Shown: positions 9,101 to 16,571 of the stretch, one piece after another
Numbering within the stretch: position 1 is the stretch's first letter
Layout: each line of letters begins with the position of its first letter
Assembly (NCBI GenBank): GCA_964487925.1
Contig: CAZASZ010000036.1
Span: 1-19,644 of the forward strand
DNA length: 19,644 bases
Source of the DNA: RI-283 sp964487925
GTDB taxonomy: Bacteria; Pseudomonadota; Gammaproteobacteria; SZUA-140
Direction of reading: 5' to 3'
Program-made: the position numbers and the translations under genes
Notes under the pieces: generated by a model
Told to the model about the DNA's origin: nothing
What the model saw: the letters and a program-made list of their open reading frames with translations, nothing else
The model's database searches: none

Positions 9101-9506
9101 GGGTCTTCAAGATTCGGCCCTGACGAAGGCCGCCGCAGAGGTTGTCAGGGCCTTGGGTTTCGCACTTCATGATGCCCGTGGCCATTGGCTGTTCCAACAC
9201 GATCATCGCGAGACAGAGTGTGAATTGGCCCTGAGCGCCGTGACCGAGACCGGGATCGAAAACATTGTGATCGACCGTACCTTCATTGACAAACAAGGCA
9301 CTCGCTGGATCATCGACTATAAAACCGGCATCCATCATGGCGGCGACATAGATGCCTTTCTCGATCGTGAACGGTTGCGCTATCGGCGCCAGCTCGAACA
9401 CTACGCGTACATCATGCGTCAGATAGAGGATCGCCCGATTCGCCTCGGGTTATATTTCCCGCTACTCGGCGGTTGGCGGGAGTGGCCCTATGAGGCGTCG
9501 AATTAA
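6099..9506 (+). CDS. AddA-like UvrD/Rep-family helicase-nuclease
   Basis: 1135 residues, overlapping the AddB-like gene by ATGA. All superfamily 1A helicase motifs are visible: Walker A APAGSGKT (27-34, Lys33), motif Ia TFTRKAAAEMRQRV, DEFQDTS (Asp426, Glu427), GDPMQSIYRFRQAE, SVNFRSQ, the TMHKSKGLEFD motif and LLYVATTRAKRRL. The C-terminus holds a RecB-type nuclease core with Asp1059 (VIDRTFID), Asp1073 and Lys1075 (IIDYKTG). This is the AddA architecture: an ATP-driven 3'-5' translocase fused to a nuclease that would cut one strand while the AddB-like partner cuts the other. It is cytosolic and part of recombinational double-strand-break repair. No frameshift or missing catalytic residue is seen. 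No strong terminator follows. True AddA of alphaproteobacteria and Firmicutes is a relative; this belongs to the gammaproteobacterial AddA-like pair. Confidence 0.92.
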   Translation: MTRPTEAPDLAERLRALDPTTSFIVQAPAGSGKTSLLTQRFLVLLAGADAPEEVVAITFTRKAAAEMRQRVLETLHQAARAPRPENSHDQHNWDLATKALERNRAMAWALLENPSRLRIQTIDSLCAMLAGQMPILSGLGAVPRVTEDAEPIYQTAAANAIAEIESGALWSNEIAHLVRHLDNRLDRLRDLIANMLRRRDQWLRHVADPHDLRLDRDQLETATAHLIEQALADLVRVIPPTCRAELPELARFAAANLDDPASPITHCRDLEHLPGANAADLPVWEALASLLLTGKLEWRRKVDRRQGFPVADRSMSPPERDRYADMKRRMTELLAAIEGEYAFLEALATVTRLPDHRYSDSDWDTLKALISLLRIASAHLEIAFRHQGEIDFAALSQAATQALGDPEAPTDLALALDHCIRHLLVDEFQDTSLAQHELISRLTAGWQADDNHTLFLVGDPMQSIYRFRQAEVGLFIACRGSGIGQIPLESLRLSVNFRSQQGIVDWINHSFPDVLPTEDDIEDGAISFAASEAWHARAQGAAVTIHPALTKDPGLEAKRVSTVVDAARREDPEGTIAILVRSRSHLVAILTELRRAGHSYQAQEIESLARRPVVRDLLALTQALHHFGDRIAWLSILRAPFCGLTLADLHALAADERTRPVIDLLRDAGVCSRLSPDGRTRIERIRPWLETVIKESGRVSLRHRIEGAWLALGGPACVVDETELEDAEVFFQLLEDLDVAGELADPDRLETLIERLFALPDVHAGGSLKVMTMHKSKGLEFDTVILPGLGRKPRPEETPLLSWLERTHAHGEPDLLLAPISPAGQSPGRMATFLRQIERRKRRLEDARLLYVATTRAKRRLHLLGHVECGEDKSELPNPEADSLLARLWPIVEHQFQDCFGQATESPATSTADEAGAGVYPVRKRLNADWALPAPHRGIRATIEQPAPPEIEFDWAGEEARLIGISVHRLLQQLGTIGLEAFSAFDTQRLKTMARGLLVGQGLQDSALTKAAAEVVRALGFALHDARGHWLFQHDHRETECELALSAVTETGIENIVIDRTFIDKQGTRWIIDYKTGIHHGGDIDAFLDRERLRYRRQLEHYAYIMRQIEDRPIRLGLYFPLLGGWREWPYEASN

Positions 9507-9511
9507 GTAGG

Positions 9512-9631
9512 TTATGGATTATCTGTTCGCCCCTGGTCGAGACGCGCCGTGCGGCCAGATAACGGCAGTTCGATACCAGCCTGAGTCAAGATATAGTCCA
9601 GAGCGGCCTTAAGCTCCGGCTCAAAAAACAA
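9512..9631 (-). other. short protein-like open frame between the helicase and thpR (possible gene remnant)
   Basis: On the - strand a stop-free stretch runs from TTG (9631-9629) to TAA (9514-9512) and encodes 39 residues. It includes EPELKAALDYILTQAGIELP, which reads like an amphipathic helix of a real protein. There is no ATG and no convincing Shine-Dalgarno, so it could be the tail of a decayed gene or chance. Nothing else is recognised in the 165-base gap except the inverted repeat listed separately. Confidence 0.15.
9519..9562. repeat. 7-bp perfect inverted repeat downstream of the AddA-like gene
   Basis: TTATCTG (9519-9525) and CAGATAA (9556-9562) are exact reverse complements separated by 30 bases. 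The repeat starts 12 bases after the helicase stop. There is no T-tract after it on either strand, so it is not a classic intrinsic terminator. It might still form a 3'-end structure on the operon mRNA. Confidence 0.25.
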
Positions 9632-9671
9632 TCTATATCATGAACGATGAGGGGAAAGTGAGATTAAGCGA

Positions 9672-10271
9672 GTGAACACTGAAGCCCCACCTTCGGGTAT
9701 CCGCGTATTTGCCGCAATCCGTCCATCCGGAGTAATCCTGGGACCGCTCCAAGACTGGTGGGCATCTGTGCGCACGCTGTTACCCCAGCACGGCTGGCGA
9801 CCCATCCCCTGCGAAAACTGGCACGTTACGCTGGCATTTTATGGAGAGCTCGATGCTGGCGATATACCGGTACTATGCACAAGGCTTGACCAACACGCCC
9901 GCCAAACCCCAGCGCTCACGATTGAGACCCGAGGAGTTGGCGTCTTTCCTGGTACCGACAGACCGAGGACCCTCTGGGTCGGCGCGTTCGGGGTTGATCC
10001 GCCACAGGCCCTGGCCGAACTGGCCAATCGTTGTCGGCATACTATGGATACGCGGCAACGGATCGACCTCAGGAAGTCACCCCAGACATTTAGAGGCCAT
10101 ATCAGCATGGCCCGATCGAATGGCCGACAGAGTCTGGACATGACCTCATTGAATAGACACGCGCCACCCAACATTCGCGAACAAGTCGATGCCATCTCCC
10201 TGTACCGTTCTGAGCTTACACCACAGGGAAGCCGATACACGCTTATTGAGCGTTTCCCGTTGAAAGCGTGA
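9672..10271 (+). CDS. thpR: RNA 2',3'-cyclic phosphodiesterase (LigT/ThpR family)
   Basis: 199 residues of the 2H phosphoesterase superfamily. Both catalytic histidine motifs are present and correctly spaced: HVTLAF with His51 and Thr53, and HISMAR with His143 and Ser145. The opening RVFAAIRP and the segment GVGVFPGTDRPRTLWVG are typical of ThpR. These enzymes hydrolyse 2',3'-cyclic phosphate ends of RNA to 2'-phosphates and can ligate tRNA halves in vitro. The protein is cytosolic. The start is taken as GTG 9672 because no ATG lies between it and the conserved core. A GAGGGG stretch (9649-9654) is rather far upstream. Eleven codons beginning at ATG 9640 end in a TGA that overlaps this GTG. 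The gene converges on gluQRS with a 21-base gap. Confidence 0.88.
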   Translation: MNTEAPPSGIRVFAAIRPSGVILGPLQDWWASVRTLLPQHGWRPIPCENWHVTLAFYGELDAGDIPVLCTRLDQHARQTPALTIETRGVGVFPGTDRPRTLWVGAFGVDPPQALAELANRCRHTMDTRQRIDLRKSPQTFRGHISMARSNGRQSLDMTSLNRHAPPNIREQVDAISLYRSELTPQGSRYTLIERFPLKA

Positions 10272-10281
10272 GTTTTCAACG
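10258..10281. repeat. 8-bp inverted repeat between convergent thpR and gluQRS
   Basis: CGTTGAAA (10258-10265) pairs exactly with TTTCAACG (10274-10281) around an 8-base loop. It spans the thpR stop codon and sits just before the end of gluQRS. The place suits a two-way terminator for convergent genes, but the stem is AT-rich and no T-run follows, so it would be a weak one. Confidence 0.3.
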
Positions 10282-10292
10282 CCGCAGAGGAG

Positions 10293-11177
10293 CTAGGCCA
10301 CGCCGCAACCTACCGGCGGCACACACCAGTGCGCTACCGCCCACACCAGAAGCTCATCGACCGTCGCGGCGCGCAGCTGCGGTGGCGGCGCTAGACTCAG
10401 AACGGTCAGTGCCTCAAAGAGGTTGTCAACCGCCTGACTGTCATCAAGCGCTACGGCAAATGTCTGTTTGCTGAGCTTTTGTCCTTGTTCATCTCGAACC
10501 AGCGGCAGGTGCGTATAGTCCGTACCTGGCAATCCGAGCAGACGTTGCAACAGTATCTGGCGCGGGGTGTTATCCAGCAGGTCTTCGCCACGCACGACCT
10601 CCGTAACACCCTGCCATGCATCGTCTACGACCACGGCCAGTTGGTAGGCAAAAAGGCCGTCAGCACGACGGATCACGAAATCGCCGATGTCTTGTTCAAG
10701 GCGTTGCCCGTATTGCCCGATCCGGTGGTCCTCAAAGGCAATCGCTTCGCCATCGGTGCGCACGCGCCAAGCATAACGCCCACCGGGATGACGGGAAACG
10801 GTTCGGCAATGGCCGGGATAGATGGGACCAAAGTCACCGCTCACGGCAGTTGCAGCCAGCTCGCTCCGGCTGCAACTGCACGGATAGGCGAGATCTCGCA
10901 GCCGGAGTTCTTCGAGTGCCTCCTGGTAAGCCTCCAGCCGGTCACTCTGTAATAGAACGGGGCCGTCCCAATGAAGTCCATGCGCGTCAAGACTCCTTAG
11001 TATCAGCTCCCCAGCGCCGGCAACCTCCCTGGGCGGATCCAGGTCCTCAATACGCAGCAGCCAGCGCCCGCCAGCAAAACGGGCCGCCAGATAGCTGCCG
11101 ACGGCCGCGACCAGGGAACCGGCATGCAACGGTCCGGTCGGCGACGGCGCGAAGCGGCCGACGTAAGCGCTGCTCAT
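10293..11177 (-). CDS. gluQ: glutamyl-Q tRNA(Asp) synthetase
   Basis: 294 residues, a class I aminoacyl-tRNA synthetase paralogue that lacks the anticodon-binding domain of GltX. The HIGH-type signature is seen in RFAPSPTGPLHAGS (His18), the conserved RIEDLDPPR at 42-50, and the KMSKS-type loop is KLSKQ (234-238). A zinc site is present as Cys100, Cys102, Tyr120 and Cys124, the C-x-C ... Y-x3-C pattern of GluQRS. The enzyme activates glutamate without tRNA and attaches it to the cyclopentenediol of queuosine at position 34 of tRNA-Asp. Length is normal. The start ATG is preceded by CGGGA seven bases upstream and overlaps, as ATGA, the stop of a possible small upstream ORF. In many proteobacteria gluQ follows dksA; that linkage is not seen here. 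Confidence 0.93.
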   Translation of the reverse strand: MSSAYVGRFAPSPTGPLHAGSLVAAVGSYLAARFAGGRWLLRIEDLDPPREVAGAGELILRSLDAHGLHWDGPVLLQSDRLEAYQEALEELRLRDLAYPCSCSRSELAATAVSGDFGPIYPGHCRTVSRHPGGRYAWRVRTDGEAIAFEDHRIGQYGQRLEQDIGDFVIRRADGLFAYQLAVVVDDAWQGVTEVVRGEDLLDNTPRQILLQRLLGLPGTDYTHLPLVRDEQGQKLSKQTFAVALDDSQAVDNLFEALTVLSLAPPPQLRAATVDELLVWAVAHWCVPPVGCGVA

Positions 11178-11320
11178 CGTAGAATCCCGCCCGCGTCGTC
11201 GAGCACCGCATGCACGGAGACACCGGCCATCCAGTTCCTGGTCAAGCCATGAACCGGCACCATTTGGAACAGGAACAGAGACAACACCCGCAAGATTGTC
11301 ACTATATTGAATGGCTCCAT
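11174..11320 (-). CDS. possible small hydrophobic protein overlapping the gluQ start
   Basis: 48 residues from ATG 11320, with GGGAG (11329-11325) four bases upstream, to a TGA sharing ATGA with the gluQ start. One hydrophobic stretch (NIVTILRVLSLFLFQMV, about 5-21) suggests a membrane segment or signal peptide; the rest is polar (TRNWMAGVSVHAVLDDAGG). I do not recognise a family; the N-terminus faintly recalls the first helix of TrkH-type transporters, which could mean a remnant. The frame stays open upstream to a start codon at 11386, but those residues are Arg/Gly-rich and look non-coding. The ribosome-binding site plus the overlap are the arguments for translation, perhaps as a leader that couples to gluQ. 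It could also be chance. Confidence 0.35.
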   Translation of the reverse strand: MEPFNIVTILRVLSLFLFQMVPVHGLTRNWMAGVSVHAVLDDAGGILR

Positions 11321-11474
11321 GATACTCCCAAGCCCTTGCCGCAATCGAAAGGCGTTTGCCCGTCTATCGCGCCCCTGTCCGAACAAACGCGGCGCGAAGA
11401 CCTAACAATCTAATGCATCCGACCGGACAAAGTTCCGAGGGAGCGGACCGACACCCTGGACTGCGGCAAACGGA

Positions 11475-13250
11475 TCAGGAAATCGGATAGAGCGGTTCCA
11501 GATCCATATCCCGCGTCTTTGCCACATCTATTGACGATCTAGGTGCAGCCGTGAACTGCCTCCATAGGGCATCGCCCCGCCATGTCGTTTCTCCTGACGC
11601 ATAAAGTGCACGATCTAATTCGATCAGCTCGGCGGCAAGTGCGTCGGGACAGTTGCGAGCGACGGCCGTCAGACTCAAGGGGGGCCGCTCCGGCCAGCGC
11701 TGGCGCGCCCATACCAATATCGCGGCCTTGGCTCCGTCGGCGTCGTTGGTCCGACACCTTGCTTGGATCGTTCGCTCGAGGTCGCGCAATGGAAGTACGT
11801 GGTCATCGGTCATCGTAGTCTGAGGCGTGACCTTGCGCGCCCGCCACCACCAAGCGATAGCCGTCATGACCCATCCCAGTCCCAACACCAATGCGATCCA
11901 CTGCCAATACCCCTTACCCTGTGGGTTCACGGACACCACCGAACCGGAGGCGGGACCGGCATCACGAGGCGAGACTTCGGAAGGCCGCGCCGGGGCCTTC
12001 GACACCGGAGGCGGGACCGGATTTCCGGCCATCGCGGCGGGCGCCAGGCTCGAGCCATTCCCGGCAGCAGACTCGATGGTGATTGTCCGTTCCGGAAGAC
12101 GCGCCACCTCCTGACGGTCCGTCTTGGTATTCCACCAGGGTATCTCGATGGCCGGCAGTTGAAAGCGTCCCGACAGTTGAGGGATATAGGCGATCTTCTC
12201 GGTACGACTACCATTCAACCCATTACCACTTGGCGAGTCAGAAAATGCCGGCTGGTCTGGGTACTGTTTAAGGCCGTTGACCGGAGCATTTTCGGTCAGC
12301 GACGGTAACTGGGAGGCCGTCAGGCCCTCGGCCCGAATCCGAAGGATGCGTGTCACGGCCTGTCCGACCGTAAAATGCGGAGGATCCGGCGCCCAATGTT
12401 CATCGAGATTCAGGCTGGTCGCTGGCAACCATTGTGCGCCATGGAAGGCTGTGGGTACTGCGCGGACGTCGAGATGCAGCGCCTTGGAACGCAAACGTTT
12501 ATGGCGGACCCTCTGATTGAATGGGTCGAAGGCGAAAAATCCACGCCCCCCCTGGACGATCTGACCATCGAAGACCGGTGCCGGGATCTCGATGCCACCG
12601 CTCTTTTGCGGATAAATCGCATATCTGCGTTCGAGGACGGCGTAACGCCTGCCGTTACGGACGGTCTCGAATTCCTTGTCCTTGCCAAGCCTTTCGACAA
12701 CGGCATTTCCAGCTGAAAAGGTCGGCTCCGATAAACTCGAACCGTTGCCCAGGTTCACTGCATGATAGAGCCGGACCGTATAGATCGCCTGCTGCTGGAC
12801 GTAGACCGAGTGCGGCTCGAGGGTCACATCCATGAACAGGTCGCCCCCCCCGACCGGGGCGTTCGGTGCCTGGCGCGCCGGACTTACAACTAGGGCCAGA
12901 GGGCTGGATCGCTCCTTGCCGACTTCAATAGCCGGAATCATCAGTCTACCGCTGCGTTTAGCCATAAGACTTATCTGCCATTGAATCTTGCGGGAGACCG
13001 CGCCGTTGACAATGCTGAGGCTGCTGTTCCTGCCCTGCTCCTGAATATCGAAGTCTTGACGCAACGGCGAGAGATCCGGTCTGCCATCGATATCACCATC
13101 GCTTTCCAGGGTCAGCATGAAAGACTCGTCCTCCGCAACAGGGTTACGATCGACATAGGCCTGCAACGTGGCCCATGCCGACGTGGGGCTCAAGAGCACC
13201 CAGACCACGATCATCACACCGCTCATTCGGATCAATCGATCGATCACCAT
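11475..13250 (-). CDS. batD: BatD-like membrane protein (oxygen tolerance family)
   Basis: 591 residues. An N-terminal signal peptide (about 1-27, hydrophobic core MIVVWVLLSP, cleavage near SAWA) is followed by a long beta-rich extracytoplasmic region. It opens with ATLQAYVDRNPVAEDESFML, the usual BatD beginning. A single membrane segment lies at about 449-470 (WIALVLGLGWVMTAIAWWW), and a cytoplasmic tail of about 118 residues ends the protein. This is the standard BatD/DUF-type topology. The start ATG overlaps the end of batB by seven bases (ATGGTGA), so it is the last member of a coupled operon. In Bacteroides the Bat proteins aid aerotolerance; in gammaproteobacteria the precise role is unknown, with envelope stress or protein-complex assembly proposed. 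The 154 bases after its stop and before the small ORF contain no clear terminator. Confidence 0.85.
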   Translation of the reverse strand: MVIDRLIRMSGVMIVVWVLLSPTSAWATLQAYVDRNPVAEDESFMLTLESDGDIDGRPDLSPLRQDFDIQEQGRNSSLSIVNGAVSRKIQWQISLMAKRSGRLMIPAIEVGKERSSPLALVVSPARQAPNAPVGGGDLFMDVTLEPHSVYVQQQAIYTVRLYHAVNLGNGSSLSEPTFSAGNAVVERLGKDKEFETVRNGRRYAVLERRYAIYPQKSGGIEIPAPVFDGQIVQGGRGFFAFDPFNQRVRHKRLRSKALHLDVRAVPTAFHGAQWLPATSLNLDEHWAPDPPHFTVGQAVTRILRIRAEGLTASQLPSLTENAPVNGLKQYPDQPAFSDSPSGNGLNGSRTEKIAYIPQLSGRFQLPAIEIPWWNTKTDRQEVARLPERTITIESAAGNGSSLAPAAMAGNPVPPPVSKAPARPSEVSPRDAGPASGSVVSVNPQGKGYWQWIALVLGLGWVMTAIAWWWRARKVTPQTTMTDDHVLPLRDLERTIQARCRTNDADGAKAAILVWARQRWPERPPLSLTAVARNCPDALAAELIELDRALYASGETTWRGDALWRQFTAAPRSSIDVAKTRDMDLEPLYPIS

Positions 13251-15124
13251 GGATTCGCCTCTTCCTGCCGGGATTGATGTTCACGTTTATATTGATAGAG
13301 GAACTTGCGCCGCCACAGACCGCCAGGGTCATCAGGAATCCGTCGCAACCACTGCGCGTCCGCCTGCTCGGATTCGTTTTGCATCTGATCACGAGCACCG
13401 ACATCCGGTGGCACCGCGGCTTGATCAGCCTGGCTCATCGGTTGTTTATCTCCTTCGGCGCGTCGCTCGGCCCGATCCGCTTGAGCCTTATCTTGCCGAG
13501 CCGCGTCTCGCTTACCCGGTTTTTCGGTGGCGGCGTTTCCGTCCTTACCCTTTGGGGAACCTTGTTTCTTGTCTCCCTCGTGCCCTTGAGCGGAATCCCC
13601 CGGCGATGAATTCCCGGGGGATTGATCATCCTTGCCGCCAGACTGCGACTGCCCCTGCTTGTCCTTGTCAGGACTTCCATCTTGCCGACCCTGATTTTGT
13701 TGGCCCCGATCCTGCCGTTTCTGATCCTTTTGGGACTTGGCCCCCTGCTGCTGTAGCCACCTCTTAACCAGGTCCCGGTTATAGGTCGCGTCCTTTAGGT
13801 CCGGCCTTTGTTTCAAGGCCGCGCCGTAGGCCTTTAGCGCCTCGGGATATTTACCAAGATGCGCGAGCGCGTTGCCGCGGTTGTAGTTCGCCTCGGCGCC
13901 AGGCTGTCCGTCAAGATCCTTGAGCGAGGCCTGATAGTCCCCTGCGCGGTAGTGCGCGGCCGCGCGCCACTGAGGGTCATTGAACAACTTGGCTGCATCG
14001 GTCGGCCTTTGTTGTGCCAAGGCCGCGGCGCCGCGTTGATCCGGTCGTTGCCAGAGCCCCTGCCAGTCGAAGGCATGGGCGCTACGTGGTATTGGCAGCA
14101 GGAACAGTGCGCACAAAGCAAATAAGGCGCCGCGTCGAAAGGCCAACGCAGCAAGCGGCAACAACGGTAACAGCAGCCAGGGCCCCGCCTCACGCCATTG
14201 GTCGCTCTTGAGACCGACCGTCCGGCTCGATGCCTTGGCCCGCCAACCTTGGTCAAATAGCTTCGTCAGGTCCTGAATATCCGTGTCGCCGACAGCCAAG
14301 CGACGATAGATTCCTTGACCCGACGCCGCCAGACGCGCCAACGCTCCTTCGTCGAGCTTTGGGATCACGATGGCGCCGCCCGCGTCCGTGAAAAATCCAC
14401 CGTCCTTACGCGGTATCGGCGCCCCGTCGGCGGTACCTACCCCTAGCAAGGACAGATGAAATCCGGCTGCGATCAGCTTTTGAGTCGCGGCCTTGAGCGC
14501 ATCCGCTGGCGTATTCTCGACACCATCCGTGATCAATAAAACATCGCCGCGAACGGCGCCGGCATCCTGCATCAGGGTCTGCGCCATCGTGATGGCAAGA
14601 TCCGCGCGCGAGCCTTGGGCCGGCATCAAATCAGGGCTCAGGCTGCCTAGCTGGCGCTCGATCGTCGCCACGTCATTGGTCAGGGGTGTGACCGTAAAGG
14701 GCTTGGCGGCATAGACCACGAGCGCAGTATCTCCCTCCTTACGCCGGGCAAGGAGGTCGCGCAATTTGAAACGGGCCATCTGCAGACGATTCGGCTTGAG
14801 GTCGGCGGCGTCCATGGATCGGGACAGATCGAGCAGAACCACCAGGGCTGATTCCCGCCTGAACACAGGCTGCTGCGACTTGGTCCAGGTTGGTCCCGCT
14901 AGGGCCGTCACGGTGAGCACGCCCCCTACCGCGATCGCAGCCAAAGCCCATGGGTTCCGCTCCCTGGCGCCGCCAATCAATAGATGAGGCAACAGCGCGG
15001 CATCGACGATTGCTTCCCAGTTCCGTCCGGAACGCCTTTGCCGCCACCAGAGCGCGAGCAGGATAACCAGTGGCGCGAGGGCGAGAAAACAGAATGGCCG
15101 CAGAAAGTGAAGATCGTGCATCAT
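13244..15124 (-). CDS. batB: BatB/BatC-like fusion: von Willebrand factor A domain plus TPR
   Basis: 626 residues from ATG 15124, chosen over an in-frame ATG at 15142. GGAG sits six bases upstream (15134-15131), and the ATG shares ATGA with the batA stop as elsewhere in the operon. One N-terminal membrane helix (about 8-26) and a second around 60-76 precede a VWA domain. It has an intact metal site: DLSRS (Asp99, Ser101, Ser103), GSRADLA (171-177) and ITDG (Asp200). Membrane segments at about 315-346 lead to a TPR-like region (about 386-450: NRGNALAHLGKYPEALKAY). Then comes a Gln/Lys/Asp/Gly-rich linker (about 456-590) and a conserved end, RRIPDDPGGLWRRKFLYQY. In Bacteroides BatB and BatC are separate; fusion is usual in gammaproteobacteria. 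Membrane-anchored; likely a substrate or partner of the MoxR ATPase. Confidence 0.9.
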   Translation of the reverse strand: MMHDLHFLRPFCFLALAPLVILLALWWRQRRSGRNWEAIVDAALLPHLLIGGARERNPWALAAIAVGGVLTVTALAGPTWTKSQQPVFRRESALVVLLDLSRSMDAADLKPNRLQMARFKLRDLLARRKEGDTALVVYAAKPFTVTPLTNDVATIERQLGSLSPDLMPAQGSRADLAITMAQTLMQDAGAVRGDVLLITDGVENTPADALKAATQKLIAAGFHLSLLGVGTADGAPIPRKDGGFFTDAGGAIVIPKLDEGALARLAASGQGIYRRLAVGDTDIQDLTKLFDQGWRAKASSRTVGLKSDQWREAGPWLLLPLLPLAALAFRRGALFALCALFLLPIPRSAHAFDWQGLWQRPDQRGAAALAQQRPTDAAKLFNDPQWRAAAHYRAGDYQASLKDLDGQPGAEANYNRGNALAHLGKYPEALKAYGAALKQRPDLKDATYNRDLVKRWLQQQGAKSQKDQKRQDRGQQNQGRQDGSPDKDKQGQSQSGGKDDQSPGNSSPGDSAQGHEGDKKQGSPKGKDGNAATEKPGKRDAARQDKAQADRAERRAEGDKQPMSQADQAAVPPDVGARDQMQNESEQADAQWLRRIPDDPGGLWRRKFLYQYKREHQSRQEEANPW

Positions 15125-16104
15125 GCCCGACTCCGAATCCATAGCAACAATGCGCCCAGACCCATTGCCAGACCAAGTGGCCAGAAGAATAGGCTGCGCT
15201 CCGGACGAAAGGTCTGGTGCTCCTGATCAACCGGTTGCAGCTGATCAATGACCGCGTAGATCTTATCCAACTCCCCGACGTCACGCGCCCGGAAGTAACG
15301 CCCGCCGGTGTCCTTCGCAATGGCGCGTAGTGTGTCTTCATCGAGTCCCTGTGATGGATTGACGCGTTGCCTGCCGAACAGTGAGGACACGACCATCGAA
15401 TCCGCCCCGATACCAATCGTATAAATGGTCAGCCCCTCCTTGGCTGCCAACCCCGCCGCAGCCAGTGGGTCGACCTCGCCGGCATCGTTGGCGCCGTCGG
15501 TCAATAGGATCAGGACCTTATTGCCATCCGGGTGGCGCTTGAGCTCCTTGACCGCAAGACCAATGGCCTCGCCGATCGCGGTTTGCTGGCCCGCCAGACC
15601 GATGACTGCCTCTTGCAGCAGCGTATCGATGGTCTTGCGATCGAAGGTCAGCGGTGACTGTACGTAGGCATGCAGTCCGAACAGGATCAGACCGAGGCGG
15701 TCACCAACCCGGCGTGCGATAAACTCGCCAGCGATCTTTTTGACGGCACTGAGACGATCGACCTGTTGGTCGTCGAGGACGAAGTCCGGCGTCTGCATAC
15801 TACCCGAGAGGTCAACCGCCAACATGAGATCGCGTCCGCTCACGGGTAGGTCGATGGGCGGACCAAGCCAGACCGGTCGAGCTGCCGCACTGATCAAGAG
15901 CAACCAGGCCACAAGTGCGGGCCACAACAACCAACCGCGATGTCGATCCGCTCGGGAATGGTTACCCCCTCCGAGCGCAAAAGGGCCCACGGTCGGCACC
16001 CGAAGCGCGGCCCCCTCGGCGACCGGGAGAGGCCGCAGCAAGAACCGCCATACCAAAGGCAGCACTGCCAAGCCGAAGACCCATGGCCACTCGAAGTGAA
16101 TCAT
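15121..16104 (-). CDS. batA: BatA-like von Willebrand factor A membrane protein
   Basis: 327 residues. Two N-terminal membrane helices (about 5-23 and 58-75) and one at the C-terminus (about 305-323) flank a VWA domain. The metal-ion-dependent adhesion site is complete: DLSGS (Asp98, Ser100, Ser102), Thr175 in QQTAIGEAIG, and Asp203 in LLTDGAND. The size and helix pattern are those of BatA. The start overlaps the DUF4381 gene stop by ATGA and the stop overlaps batB in the same way. The VWA domain probably binds a partner protein through a divalent metal on the face where the MoxR ATPase acts, though the side of the membrane is inferred from family knowledge. No odd features. Confidence 0.9.
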   Translation of the reverse strand: MIHFEWPWVFGLAVLPLVWRFLLRPLPVAEGAALRVPTVGPFALGGGNHSRADRHRGWLLWPALVAWLLLISAAARPVWLGPPIDLPVSGRDLMLAVDLSGSMQTPDFVLDDQQVDRLSAVKKIAGEFIARRVGDRLGLILFGLHAYVQSPLTFDRKTIDTLLQEAVIGLAGQQTAIGEAIGLAVKELKRHPDGNKVLILLTDGANDAGEVDPLAAAGLAAKEGLTIYTIGIGADSMVVSSLFGRQRVNPSQGLDEDTLRAIAKDTGGRYFRARDVGELDKIYAVIDQLQPVDQEHQTFRPERSLFFWPLGLAMGLGALLLWIRSRA

Positions 16105-16571
16105 GCCCCACCCCGATCCGGCAGCCGCCTGATCCAGCGTTCGCAGAGGGTAAGCAAATCCGTGGGCTCCACTGGCGCCCTTCCTGCACGGTAGGGGGCA
16201 TCTCGCAATACCTGACCGACCCCGGCGCGGAATGCGTCCCCGTCATCCAGAGTCCTGTCCAAGAAGGTCAGCCAGTCCTGACCTGTCAGTCCCGCAACCT
16301 CATGACGCGGAAAGCGGCTGACAGCAACCCGCCGCAACAACACTGACAACTGCCTGGGTAAGGCCTCGGGCGCCGAGTCGCGCAACTGAGACAGGGCCGT
16401 CAGAGCGCTACGCCGCCAGCGATTTCGCCGATGACGGCGATAACCCAGATAGCCGAGGCCGACGACCAGCAAGGACAAGATCGCCATCGCCCACCAACCC
16501 GGTGCCGGCGGCCACCAGGAGACAGGCGCGGGCAGATGAATGTCGTGTAACTGAGCCAGATCCGATTTCAT
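16101..16571 (-). CDS. DUF4381 family small membrane protein of the Bat operon
   Basis: 156 residues. The N-terminal LAQLHDIHLPAPVSWWPPAP followed by one membrane helix (about 26-45, WWAMAILSLLVVGLGYLGY) and a basic stretch (RRHRRNRWRR) is the DUF4381 signature. The positive charges predict that the 110-residue C-terminal part is cytosolic. That part has a conserved-looking LRRVAVSRFPRHEVAGLTG segment. DUF4381 genes nearly always sit between a DUF58 gene and batA, as here, so the protein is inferred to be a subunit of the MoxR-VWA complex. No enzymatic motif is seen. Both ends overlap neighbours by ATGA. Confidence 0.85.
   Translation of the reverse strand: MKSDLAQLHDIHLPAPVSWWPPAPGWWAMAILSLLVVGLGYLGYRRHRRNRWRRSALTALSQLRDSAPEALPRQLSVLLRRVAVSRFPRHEVAGLTGQDWLTFLDRTLDDGDAFRAGVGQVLRDAPYRAGRAPVEPTDLLTLCERWIRRLPDRGGA

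Noticed and set aside
9601..9635. GC stem (GAGC...GCTC) next to a run of six A, resembling a terminator
   Set aside because: On the + strand the run is A, not T. On the - strand the T-run precedes the stem instead of following it. It fits neither direction.
10479..10952. 157-codon open frame on the + strand inside gluQ
   Set aside because: It lies wholly antisense to a clearly conserved synthetase and shows no family signature. Long antisense frames are common opposite GC-rich genes.
13168..13767. 199-codon open frame on the + strand opposite the batB/batD junction
   Set aside because: Antisense to the low-complexity Gln/Lys/Asp linker of batB, which by composition leaves the opposite strand open. 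Its translation is Pro/Arg-rich with no domain.
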